Shown: positions 6,923-14,335 of the stretch, piece by piece
Position numbering within the stretch: the first letter of the stretch is position 1
How the letters are laid out: each line of letters opens with the position of its first letter
Origin: Geodermatophilus siccatus
Lineage (GTDB): Bacteria > Actinomycetota > Actinomycetes > Mycobacteriales > Geodermatophilaceae
Length of the DNA: 39,651 bases
Direction of reading: 5' to 3'
Assembly: GCF_900103785.1 (NCBI RefSeq)
Contig: NZ_FNHE01000020.1
Coordinates: 1-39,651 of the forward strand
Made by a program: the position numbers and the translations under genes
Notes under the pieces: generated by a model
Seen by the model: the letters and a program-made list of their open reading frames with translations, nothing else
Database searches by the model: none
What the model was told of the DNA's origin: nothing

Positions 6923-9874
6923 TCACGCCGCCTTCTTATCGTAGGTCGACCGGAACACCGCGTCCGTCAGCCAGGACTTGAAGTCCGGGTTGTCGACGAA
7001 CTGCTTGAACAGCTGTGTCTCGTCGCGAAGCATGCCCTGCATGACCTTGGCCAAGGCGGCGGTCAAGGCGAGCTTGGCGTTGTCGGCGTCGTTGTTGGCG
7101 CGGGCGTTGGCGTAGTCCTGGTCCGCGAGGACCTTCTCGGGAATCTCGGTGGTGATTCGGTCCCGGATGCGGTCGGCGTCGTCCCAGTTGATGTTCCCGA
7201 ACAGGTCATTGAACTGGTTGAGGATTTCCGACAGGCGCTCCAGCTCGGGGTCGATGCCATGGCCACCGCCCCCGGTCGGGACAGGCTCCAGCTGTCCCTC
7301 AGCATCGGCGAGCGCGATAGCGACTTCCTCCCGCTTCTCGATGCGGTAGGAGTCCATGTCGATGGTCTCGAGGATGCCGGCCGACAGGTCGGTCTCCTTG
7401 GGCGCCGGGAGCTTAGGGATGAGCAGGCCGAGGAAGATCGACAGCTTCTCCCAACCGACGTTGCTGAACGGCAGAACGAGTGAGAGGAATGAGTAGGTCC
7501 GGACGAACGCCTTGGCCTGGCTCTTGAATTCGATCTGCTCGTCCTCGTCGAGTTGCTCGGCATACTCGACGGCACAGTGGTCGAGGATCGGGTCGAGCTG
7601 GGACCGGTCGACGTTCTCGTCGAGGAACAGCGCGACGAAGCGGTCGACGTCCTCATCGGTGTACACACCGACGCGGGCGAGTGCCCCCTGCAGGTCGTGC
7701 AGCTTGTCCGGATCGGTCTCCCCGGCGAGGACCGTGGTGCGGTAATACGGTTCGAACGCGGCACGGATCTCGTCGGCGGTGTTGGCGAAGTCGAGCACCG
7801 CGGTGTCAGTCTTGCCGGGCCGCGCGCGGTTGAGCCGCGAGAGTGTCTGCACGGCGAGCACGCTCGACAGCGGCTTGTCGACGTACATCGTGTGCAGCAG
7901 CGGCTCGTCGTAGCCGGTCTGGTACTTGTCCGCTACCACGAGAATCCGATACGGGTCCTCTTGAATCCGGTCGGGGATCTCCTTGCCCGAGAAGCCGTTG
8001 TAGTCGGCCTCAGTGACCCTCTTGCCGTCCCGCTCGAAATCGGAGAACGCGACGATGGCCTTGTACGGGCTGCCGCGCTCGACGAGGTAGTCGCGGATCG
8101 CCTCGTAGTAGTCGATCGCACGCGCGATTGTCTTGGTAACGACCATCGCGCGAGCCTTGCCGCCAATCTTGTGCTTGCCGATCACCTGGGCGTGAAAGTG
8201 GTCGACCATGATCTCCGCCTTCTTGCGGATCGCGGTCTCGTGCCCTTCGACGTAGGCGCGCAGCTTCTTCGATGCCTTCGCCGCATCGAACTCCGGGTCG
8301 TCCTCGACTGTCTTGACGAGCTTGTAGTAGCTCTCGACGGGCACGTAGCCCTGCAAGACGTCGAGGATGAACCCCTCTTGGATTGCCTGCTTCATCGTGT
8401 ACGAGTGGAACGGCCGCTTGCCCACCTCGCCCGGCACCGCGTCGCCGAAGAGTTCGAGCGTCTTGTTTTTCGGGGTTGCGGTGAACGCGAAGTAGGAGGC
8501 GTTCGCCGGCAGCTTCTTCTGCTCGACCATCCGCAGCAGCATGTCCTCCGCCGATTCTTCCTCGCCTTGCGCGCCCTCGGCGGACAGAGATCCGGAGAGC
8601 GCAGCCGCCGCTTTGCCCGTCTGCGAGGAGTGCGCCTCGTCGATGATCACGGCGAACTTCCGGTTGCGGTGCTCGGCTCCCAGGCTCCCAACGATGTACG
8701 GAAACTTTTGGACCGTCGTAATGATTATCCGCTTGCCAGCTTCGATCGCGTTCTTCAGATCGCTGGAATGTTCAGCGTGTGCGACCGTCGACCCGACCTG
8801 GGTGAACGACTTGATCGTCTCCTTGATCTGACCGTCCAAAACACGCCGGTCAGTTACGACTAGCACCGAGTCGATAGCGTTCGAGCCGTCGTGCTTCGCC
8901 TCGATCAGCTGCTGCGCTAGCCATGCGATCGAGTTCGACTTTCCGGATCCGGCCGAGTGCTGAATCAAGTACCTGCGCCCGACACCGTTCTCCGAGATGT
9001 CGGCGAGCAGTTGACGGACAACGTCGAGCTGGTGGTAGCGCGGGAAGATCGTCTTTTGGGATTTCCTGCCCGTCTTCGCGTCCTTCGTCGTGGTGACCTG
9101 AGCAAAGCCCTCGATGATGTCCGCCAGCGAAGACGGCGCGAGGATCTGCCGCCACAGGTAGTCCGTCATCAGCCCGTCGGTATTCGGCGGGTTCCCCGCC
9201 CCGTCCTGGTAGCCCTTGTCGAACGGCAGGAACCACGATTTTGGGCCGGCAAGCTCAGCGCAAAACCTCACGCGCTTGTCGTCGACCGCGAAGTGCGCCA
9301 TGCACCTACGAGGCGCGAGGAGCAACTCCCTGGGGTCCCGGTGCACCTGGTACTGCGCGATCGCGTCCGCCACCGTCTGCTTGGTGATGGAGTTCTTGAC
9401 CTCGAATGTCGCCACTGCCAAACCGTTGACGAACGCGACAAGGTCAAGCGACCTCCCAGTGTCGACTGCGGAGTAGTGGACCTGCCTGGTCACCACCCAC
9501 CGGTTCGCGTCATGGCGGGCAGCGGCCATCGTGTTGCCTTGCGTGGGCCTTGGATAGTAGAAGTCAATATGCGGAACAGCTCCGTGGCCGAATCCATGCC
9601 GTAGCACATGCACAACGCCATGCTTCGTGACTTCACCTTGCAACTTGGCGAGGAACTTCGTGCGCGCCGGGCTATCCGACTCCCAGTCTTCCCCTAGACC
9701 TACCGCCTCGGCGACTGCTGGCTGAGTGTCCAGAAGAAAGGCAGCGAGGTGCTTCAAGTCGAGCGCGTAGCTCGGGTTGAAGTCCGACGCGACGCCCTGC
9801 GTCCAGCCAACCTCGACCATCTGCTGGACGATGACGGCCTCCAGGCTCGCCTCATCCATCGCGGCCGGCTTCAT
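6923..9874 (-). CDS. hsdR: Type I restriction enzyme, R subunit (HsdR)
   Basis: 983 aa, typical length. This is the motor and nuclease subunit: it cleaves unmodified DNA after ATP-driven translocation once the HsdM2S complex has bound its site. The PD-(D/E)xK nuclease motif is visible as D144 (SLDLVAFVNG) and E158-V-K160. The SF2 translocase follows, with Walker A HSAGSGKSNS (about 306-315), DEAH in VIIDEAHSS (412-415) and FAFTATPKNKTLELF as motif III. The C-terminal helical part would contact the methylase. Its ATG (9872-9874) overlaps the hsdS stop, so it is translationally coupled as the last gene of the operon. All key residues are present. Confidence 0.96.
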   Translation of the reverse strand: MKPAAMDEASLEAVIVQQMVEVGWTQGVASDFNPSYALDLKHLAAFLLDTQPAVAEAVGLGEDWESDSPARTKFLAKLQGEVTKHGVVHVLRHGFGHGAVPHIDFYYPRPTQGNTMAAARHDANRWVVTRQVHYSAVDTGRSLDLVAFVNGLAVATFEVKNSITKQTVADAIAQYQVHRDPRELLLAPRRCMAHFAVDDKRVRFCAELAGPKSWFLPFDKGYQDGAGNPPNTDGLMTDYLWRQILAPSSLADIIEGFAQVTTTKDAKTGRKSQKTIFPRYHQLDVVRQLLADISENGVGRRYLIQHSAGSGKSNSIAWLAQQLIEAKHDGSNAIDSVLVVTDRRVLDGQIKETIKSFTQVGSTVAHAEHSSDLKNAIEAGKRIIITTVQKFPYIVGSLGAEHRNRKFAVIIDEAHSSQTGKAAAALSGSLSAEGAQGEEESAEDMLLRMVEQKKLPANASYFAFTATPKNKTLELFGDAVPGEVGKRPFHSYTMKQAIQEGFILDVLQGYVPVESYYKLVKTVEDDPEFDAAKASKKLRAYVEGHETAIRKKAEIMVDHFHAQVIGKHKIGGKARAMVVTKTIARAIDYYEAIRDYLVERGSPYKAIVAFSDFERDGKRVTEADYNGFSGKEIPDRIQEDPYRILVVADKYQTGYDEPLLHTMYVDKPLSSVLAVQTLSRLNRARPGKTDTAVLDFANTADEIRAAFEPYYRTTVLAGETDPDKLHDLQGALARVGVYTDEDVDRFVALFLDENVDRSQLDPILDHCAVEYAEQLDEDEQIEFKSQAKAFVRTYSFLSLVLPFSNVGWEKLSIFLGLLIPKLPAPKETDLSAGILETIDMDSYRIEKREEVAIALADAEGQLEPVPTGGGGHGIDPELERLSEILNQFNDLFGNINWDDADRIRDRITTEIPEKVLADQDYANARANNDADNAKLALTAALAKVMQGMLRDETQLFKQFVDNPDFKSWLTDAVFRSTYDKKAA

Positions 9875-11259
9875 GCGCCCTCCTCTTGGTCACCCAGGAC
9901 TTCATCCGAACCTTCATCGTCGAACAACTCCACTGGTTGCTCGAACAGTTCAGCCGTATCCGTCCGTGGCAACCTGGCAGCGATTCGCCGCACATCCACC
10001 CGCCCGGTCACGACGTCCGCGGTGAGCCGACCTCGAAACTCCCTCAGGAGTTCAATCTCCTGCTTCGTGCGGGAAAGCGCCGCGTCGGTCGTCGATAGGC
10101 TAGCTTCGAGCTGTTCGACGATGGCTTGTTGTTCACGAAGAGGCGGCGTGGGCACCAGTGCATTACGGAGGTATGGCCAATGAAGGGTCCTCTGGATGCT
10201 GCCCACGCCCTTCGATGAGACCACGTACTGATCGACCATCGCCGATGACGTGAACAGGTAGCCCGCATACTTGCTGTCGAACGCATCCGACAACTTGGCC
10301 ACGACGTAGGCCGGACTGACAATCCCGCGTAGACGTGAGACACCGACAGACCCACGCCACGCCTGCTGATTGTTCATCACAAGGTCGCCGGGGGTGACGA
10401 GCTGATAAGCGGACAGGTCGATACTCGGTGCGTGGACTCGCTTGCCACCCTCCTCGTAGGGTATGACACCCTTTCCGAGGTACACCGAGAGGAGGCGCTC
10501 CTGCTGATGTTCGGGCCTTTGCACCGGAGTCGCGACATGCCTAAAGCGCTGCAGCCGCCAATGAGAAGGGATCGGCCCTAAGAACGGGTTCTCCGAGTCC
10601 GTCATCGGTGCATCCGGAGCAAGCCCCTCGGTGACGGCCCGGTTGACGACGGTCCGCTTCTGCTGTTCCAGGAGGGCGACGAGTCGGCGATTGGCGACGA
10701 TCGCCTTGGTGATCCGCTTATGGGCGTGCGCGAGGTATGTGACTATCGACTGCTGCTCATCCAACGAAGGAAGTGGGATCGCGGTCCCGAGAAGGTCATC
10801 CGCCCGGATCGTCTTCCTCAGGCCGGTGTAGAGCGGGCGTAGTAGCTTCCGATCGTCGAGCGAGGCGAAGAGCAGTTCGAGGAACTGCGGGAGCGTGCCA
10901 GGGAGTACCTCGAAGCGGGTGTAGGCAGCGGTAATCATCCCGCGATGGGGAGCGATGCCAACGGTCCGGGGAGTCTCGTCGATGTCGAATAGACAGAACA
11001 CGAGGTCATTGCGCTCCACGGTCTGGTACGACGCGAAAGAGGCCGGAACCTTGCCCTCAAGATTGTTTATATCGCGCGAGACGATGCCTCGCTTTGTGAG
11101 AGCCAGCAGCTCGGTAGCATTCCACGCGTCACCAACCAAGTCCTTGGACTCGCGCATCAGCCGCTTGAGCCGAACCAGGGGCCAATCTGTCGGCGCATAG
11201 GGAAGCCAAGGAATCTCAGTGGGCGCCAGACTTTCACGGGTCTGCAGCTCCTGGAACAT
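9871..11259 (-). CDS. hsdS: Type I restriction-modification specificity subunit (HsdS)
   Basis: 462 aa. It determines the bipartite DNA target recognised by the complex. The layout is the standard duplicated one: TRD1 (about 20-150), a central conserved helical spacer beginning PLPSLDEQQSIV (about 165-215), TRD2 (about 225-365), and a second conserved helix beginning PPLREQQAIVEQLEASL (about 372-425). An acidic tail follows. The recognition sequence cannot be read from the protein. It starts one base into the hsdM stop (TGATG) and overlaps hsdR by four bases. Only one hsdS is present, with no inverted partial copies, so there is no sign of phase-variable specificity switching. Confidence 0.95.
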   Translation of the reverse strand: MFQELQTRESLAPTEIPWLPYAPTDWPLVRLKRLMRESKDLVGDAWNATELLALTKRGIVSRDINNLEGKVPASFASYQTVERNDLVFCLFDIDETPRTVGIAPHRGMITAAYTRFEVLPGTLPQFLELLFASLDDRKLLRPLYTGLRKTIRADDLLGTAIPLPSLDEQQSIVTYLAHAHKRITKAIVANRRLVALLEQQKRTVVNRAVTEGLAPDAPMTDSENPFLGPIPSHWRLQRFRHVATPVQRPEHQQERLLSVYLGKGVIPYEEGGKRVHAPSIDLSAYQLVTPGDLVMNNQQAWRGSVGVSRLRGIVSPAYVVAKLSDAFDSKYAGYLFTSSAMVDQYVVSSKGVGSIQRTLHWPYLRNALVPTPPLREQQAIVEQLEASLSTTDAALSRTKQEIELLREFRGRLTADVVTGRVDVRRIAARLPRTDTAELFEQPVELFDDEGSDEVLGDQEEGA

Positions 11260-13226
11260 CAGCGGGCAATCTGCGCAATGAGATTGTCCGACTCGGCCGC
11301 AAGAGCCCGGATGTCGGCGCGGATCTCGTCGAGGGTGCGCATGGGTGTGGGCTTGTAGAAGTGCCTATTGAAGCTGATCTCGTAGCCGATCTTGGTCTTC
11401 GACTCGTCGATCCAGGCGTCGGGGGCGTGTGGAAGGACCTCGCGGCGGAAGAACGCCTCGATCCCGTCACGCCAATCACCAGCGGACTCCAGCAGCGGAA
11501 TCTGCTCGAAGTCCTTGAGCTGTCCGTCCGGAACGTAGGAGACGACCCGGGTCGCGCCGCGAAACTCGGTCTTGAACAGCCCGTGGAACGGGTCGGGCTC
11601 AGTGTCCTTGGCGTGGACCTTGGCGATGACGGGCGCTGCGTCCGGGTCACGCTTGGCGCCGTCCTTGAGCAGCTTGTTAATCTGGGCCGTGGTGTAGATC
11701 GCGTTGGGGTCGAGGCCGGCCAGCCGTAGTGGCCGCTCGACCTGGACCTTGGAGTACCCGAACTCTGCGTTGAGGAACACCTTGGAGTGCTCGGCATCGT
11801 CGCCCGATTGCTCGAAGTGGAGGAAGGCTTCAACCACCCGCTCGATGTCGTCAGGCCCCAGCTCACGGCTCTTGTTGCCAAAGTTCTTGCGGAGGGGCGT
11901 GTACCACTCGGTGGAGTCAATAAGCTGGACCTTGCCCTTGCGGTGCTCGGGCTTGCGGTTGGTAAGCACCCACACGTACGTGGCGATGCCAGTGTTGTAG
12001 AACATATTCAGCGGCAGTGCGATGATCGCTTCGAGCCAGTCGTTCTCGATGATGTAGCGGCGAATGTTCGACTCGCCCTGGCCCGCGTCGCCGGTGAAGA
12101 GCGAGGATCCGTTGTGGACTTCAGCGATGCGGCTCCCCAGCGGGGTGTTCTTCTTCATCTTCGAGACCATGTTGGCCAAGAACAGCATCTGACCGTCGCT
12201 GGACCGGGTAATGAGGCTGAACCTGGGATCGCCGTCGTGGTCGATGAGGAAGCGTGGGTCGATGATCTCCTTCTTGCCGCCCATGCGCTGCTGGTCGGTG
12301 GCCCAGCTCTTGCCATAGGGCGGGTTCGAAAGCATAAAGTCGAAGGTCTTGCCCTGGTAGGCGTCGTTCGAGAGCGTCGAGTGCTCGGGGCCGCCGACGA
12401 GCCCGTCGGCGTTCGCGCCCTCGCCTTTGAGCAGGAGGTCCGCGACAGCGATCGCGTAGGTCTCGGCGTTGATCTCCTGGCCGAACAGGTTGGTGACGAT
12501 CCGCTTGCCACTCCTCTTGGCGAGCCCCTGAAGGGTCTCCTCCGCGACGGTGAGCATCCCGCCGGTACCCATGGCGCCGTCGTACAGGGTGTAGGTCCCG
12601 TCTGGGATCTCGTCGGCGATGGGGTCGAAAATGAGCCTGGTCATCAGGCGCACGGCGTCACGCGGCGTCCAGTGTTCGCCAGCTTCTTCATTGTTCGCCT
12701 CGTTGAAGCGGCGCACGAGTTCCTCGAAAACGGTGCCCATGGCGTGGTTGTCGAGGCCAGCCGGGCTGAGGTCGATGGCCGGGTCGAGAAACTTCTCAAT
12801 TAGAGCGCCGAGGGCGTCGGCCTTGATGAGCTTGGGGATCTGCTGGCGCACCTCGAAGTTGTCGATAATTCGCTGAACGTTGGGGCTGAACCCGTCCAGG
12901 TACGCCATGAAGTCCTGTTGAAGTCGCGCCTGCGAGGACCGGCCGCGCAGCTCGCGCATCGTGAATGGAGAGGTGTTCCAGAACGCCTGCCCGGCCTCCG
13001 CACGGAGCGCCTGGTCCTGCTCGACGATCTCGGCGTCGTCAAGGACCTTCTTAAGGTCCAGGACCTTCCTCTTAGTGGGCTCAAGCACGGCGTCAAGGCG
13101 GCGCAGCACGGTGAAGGGCAGGATGACGTCGCGGTACTTGCCGCGGACGTACAGGTCGCGCAGGACGTCGTCAGCGATGCCCCAGATGAATGAGGTGATC
13201 TTCTGGACATTGGCGGCGGGGCTCAT
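11259..13226 (-). CDS. hsdM: Type I restriction-modification methyltransferase subunit (HsdM)
   Basis: 655 aa. This is an N6-adenine methyltransferase that modifies host sites and is needed for restriction. An N-terminal helical HsdM_N domain (about 10-150) precedes the SAM-dependent N6_Mtase domain, with motif I as DGAMGTGGM (216-224) and catalytic motif IV SNPPYGKSW (N301-P-P-Y304). In motif I the usual DPA reads DGA, which is tolerated in this branch as far as I know. The C-terminal extension (about 480-655) holds the helical HsdS-binding part. The ATG at 13226 overlaps the stop of a truncated upstream frame (ATGA), so hsdM was probably once the second gene of a longer operon. Confidence 0.95.
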   Translation of the reverse strand: MSPAANVQKITSFIWGIADDVLRDLYVRGKYRDVILPFTVLRRLDAVLEPTKRKVLDLKKVLDDAEIVEQDQALRAEAGQAFWNTSPFTMRELRGRSSQARLQQDFMAYLDGFSPNVQRIIDNFEVRQQIPKLIKADALGALIEKFLDPAIDLSPAGLDNHAMGTVFEELVRRFNEANNEEAGEHWTPRDAVRLMTRLIFDPIADEIPDGTYTLYDGAMGTGGMLTVAEETLQGLAKRSGKRIVTNLFGQEINAETYAIAVADLLLKGEGANADGLVGGPEHSTLSNDAYQGKTFDFMLSNPPYGKSWATDQQRMGGKKEIIDPRFLIDHDGDPRFSLITRSSDGQMLFLANMVSKMKKNTPLGSRIAEVHNGSSLFTGDAGQGESNIRRYIIENDWLEAIIALPLNMFYNTGIATYVWVLTNRKPEHRKGKVQLIDSTEWYTPLRKNFGNKSRELGPDDIERVVEAFLHFEQSGDDAEHSKVFLNAEFGYSKVQVERPLRLAGLDPNAIYTTAQINKLLKDGAKRDPDAAPVIAKVHAKDTEPDPFHGLFKTEFRGATRVVSYVPDGQLKDFEQIPLLESAGDWRDGIEAFFRREVLPHAPDAWIDESKTKIGYEISFNRHFYKPTPMRTLDEIRADIRALAAESDNLIAQIAR

Positions 13227-13378
13227 TCTGCGGTTCCTTCAGTGTTGGTGCTGGTCAGGTAAATGTTGTAGCGGGGTGCGCCGAGGTAGGCGGTTCGAAC
13301 GGTAGCGGCGCCCGACAGTCGAGAAGCAAGTTGCTCAACCTGATCGACCGCCGGAAGGGCTAGCACGATGCGCCGCTG
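13223..13378 (-). pseudogene. 3' remnant of a gene formerly upstream of hsdM
   Basis: A frame reading ...RIVLALPAVDQVEQL, ASRLSGAATVRTAYLGAPRY and NIYLTSTNTEGTAE ends in a TGA that overlaps the hsdM start (ATGA). Its codon usage resembles that of the hsd genes. Upstream, recognisable homology passes directly into IS5-transposase sequence in other frames, so the 5' part seems to have been lost. A GTG at 13366 could still give a 47-aa peptide. The GAPRY phrase recalls the C-terminal domain of eIF2-alpha-like proteins, but that is only a resemblance over a few residues. Confidence 0.55.
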
Positions 13379-13611
13379 CGTTCCCCCAGCCGCCGTCAGC
13401 AGGTCACCCCAGAGCTGCCGACCAGCGGCGGGCAGCTGGTTTCAGGCGATGCCAGGTCCTGAGCACTAACACGCTTCCGGCCAGGGCTGCCCGGTCCTCG
13501 ACCGGTCGCCGGCCGGGATGCCGGACGCGGCGGTGGTTGGGCAGAGCAAGTAGCGGAGCGATCTGCTCCTGGTACGAGCTCCTCAAACACCGACTCCAGG
13601 GTCGCCACCAC
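13379..13611 (-). pseudogene. IS5-family transposase N-terminal remnant, frameshifted
   Basis: One frame reads IAPLLALPNHRRVRHPGRR then PVEDRAALAG and VLVLRT, which matches the DUF4096 N-terminus of IS5-family transposases (HPGRRxVDDRAALxGIxxVLRTG). The homology then moves to another frame as LVGSSGVTC, matching the family's VGCSGVTCWRRL, with TGA where the Trp codon should be. It therefore has at least one frameshift and one nonsense change, and the remaining two thirds of the gene are absent. It lies at the truncated 5' end of the frame before hsdM and probably caused that truncation. Confidence 0.7.
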
Positions 13612-13916
13612 CGGCCGAGAGTCGTAGCAGGCGCGCCGACGTCATCCAGAAACGGTCTCTCAGGGCGCCCGGTCGCTGCTTCACTTTCCGGACGGGTCCT
13701 GGTGCCACTGTCATGCGGTGCCCGGTTGAGGTGCCCCTAAGTGGGCCGCTTAGGGACACGCCGGGACCGCTACGGTGCTGCACCGACAGTGCGAGGTTTC
13801 GCGGTACTGGGCCGTAGCGCGGACCAATCCGGGGGATAACCGGGGGAGCGGCCCGATCGGCCGCACGGCCGCCAGCGCCCCTGATTAGGATAAGCGCTGG
13901 TCAGGGGCCGGTTGGA
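13612..13916. other. Right end of the island, non-coding
   Basis: About 305 bp without a gene between the IS5 remnant and the right att repeat. Visible features are a near-perfect hairpin gtgcccctaag/cttagggacac (13731-13741 and 13749-13759), ccgggggata (13829-13838, shared with the left end at 968-977), and two overlapping stems at 13872-13908. Integrase arm sites are expected here. Confidence 0.5.
13877..13908 (-). terminator. Possible tRNA-Lys terminator supplied by the island
   Basis: gcccctga (13877-13884) pairs with tcaggggc (13901-13908), 9 bp past the tRNA-Lys 3' end on the minus strand. A second stem, ccagcgc (13872-13878) with gcgctgg (13894-13900), overlaps it by two bases, so the two are largely alternative or could form a pseudoknot. 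As the island displaced the native downstream sequence, it must supply the end of the tRNA transcript. Confidence 0.45.
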
Positions 13917-13956
13917 GGTGGGCCCCGTGGGGATCGAACCCACAACCCGCGGATTA
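13917..13956. repeat. Right attachment site within tRNA-Lys
   Basis: 40-bp exact duplicate of 823-862. This copy is part of the complete tRNA gene, so integration regenerated an intact tRNA-Lys 3' half. Recombination between the two copies would excise a 13.1-kb circle and leave one tRNA. Confidence 0.9.
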
Positions 13957-13991
13957 AAAGTCCGCTGCTCTGCCAGTTGAGCTAGAGGCCC
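13919..13991 (-). tRNA. tRNA-Lys (anticodon TTT)
   Basis: 73 nt on the minus strand. The acceptor stem GGGCCTC pairs with GGGGCCC, the D arm is TAGCTCAACTGGCAGAGC, the anticodon loop CTTTTAA carries TTT, and the T arm has GGTTCGATCC. The discriminator is A and CCA is not fully encoded (CCT follows). The gene serves as the integration target of the island on its 3' side. Confidence 0.95.
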
Positions 13992-14027
13992 GGCACCAGC
14001 GCGAGGCTACCCGGGCGGGACGGCTGT

Positions 14028-14126
14028 TCAGAGCACGTCGAGGAGCAGCAGCACCAGCAGGGTCAGCAGCGCGGAGACGGCCAGCGAGCCCAGGCAGCCG
14101 AGCCGGCTGGAGAAGAGGAAGAACAC
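14028..14126 (-). CDS. 32-aa single-pass membrane peptide
   Basis: GTG at 14126 to TGA at 14028 encodes VFFLFSSRLGCLGSL followed by a hydrophobic stretch of leucine, valine and alanine ending LLLLDVL. This is one transmembrane helix (about 14-29) with a short FFLFSSRLGC head. I recall similar very short FFLFSxRLGC peptides being predicted in many actinobacteria, with no known function. The start is not certain: the ribosome-binding site is weak, and a GGG TCC GTG context precedes it. It lies 36 bp from tRNA-Lys on the same strand. Confidence 0.6.
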   Translation of the reverse strand: MFFLFSSRLGCLGSLAVSALLTLLVLLLLDVL

Positions 14127-14196
14127 GGACCCCCGGGTGCCCCCACGAGGCGCCGGTGAACCGCGATCTCACGGTGCGTGGCGCAGCCCACGGACG

Positions 14197-14232
14197 GATC
14201 ACCTGGTCAGGTGATCGCTTGAGGGGCTCAAG
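14197..14232. promoter_or_regulatory. Two adjacent palindromes upstream of the small membrane peptide
   Basis: gatcacctg-gt-caggtgatc (14197-14216) is a perfect 9-bp inverted repeat. It is followed directly by cttgagg-gg-ctcaag (14218-14232). They lie 70-105 bp upstream of the peptide start and about 100 bp past the lipoprotein stop. An operator is the simplest reading. Part of a termination region is the alternative. Confidence 0.4.
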
Positions 14233-14279
14233 TCACCTAGCGTCACTGCCGTCCGGCGATCGATCCCGGACCCCGTGCT

Positions 14280-14320
14280 CCGGCCCGGCCGCTGCGTTCC
14301 CCCCGCGGCGGTCGGGCCGG
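14280..14320 (-). terminator. Hairpin terminator of the lipoprotein gene
   Basis: ccggcccg (14280-14287) pairs with cgggccgg (14313-14320), and gccgc (14288-14292) with gcggc (14305-14309), with a 3-base bulge. The structure begins 16 bp past the minus-strand stop at 14336. Confidence 0.6.
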
Positions 14321-14335
14321 ACTCCGTCTCGCCGC

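Larger units (their letters stand above)
823..13956. mobile_element. Integrated genomic island in tRNA-Lys carrying a type I restriction-modification operon
   Basis: The region is delimited by the 40-bp direct repeats at 823-862 and 13917-13956. Inside are an IS3-family and an IS481-family element, an unknown gene, a complete tyrosine integrase (5401-6597) and hsdM-hsdS-hsdR. GC content looks visibly lower across the hsd genes than in the core to the right. No replication initiator, excisionase, relaxase or FtsK-type transfer gene is seen, so it is either a mobilisable island or a decayed actinomycete integrative element. Unusually, the integrase is central, 4.5 kb from the left att and 7.3 kb from the right. 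The IS elements explain only about 2.4 kb of the left spacing. Confidence 0.85.

Noticed and set aside
7553..8863. A long plus-strand frame antisense to hsdR
   Set aside because: hsdR on the other strand has complete family motifs. The antisense frame is a product of GC-biased codons.
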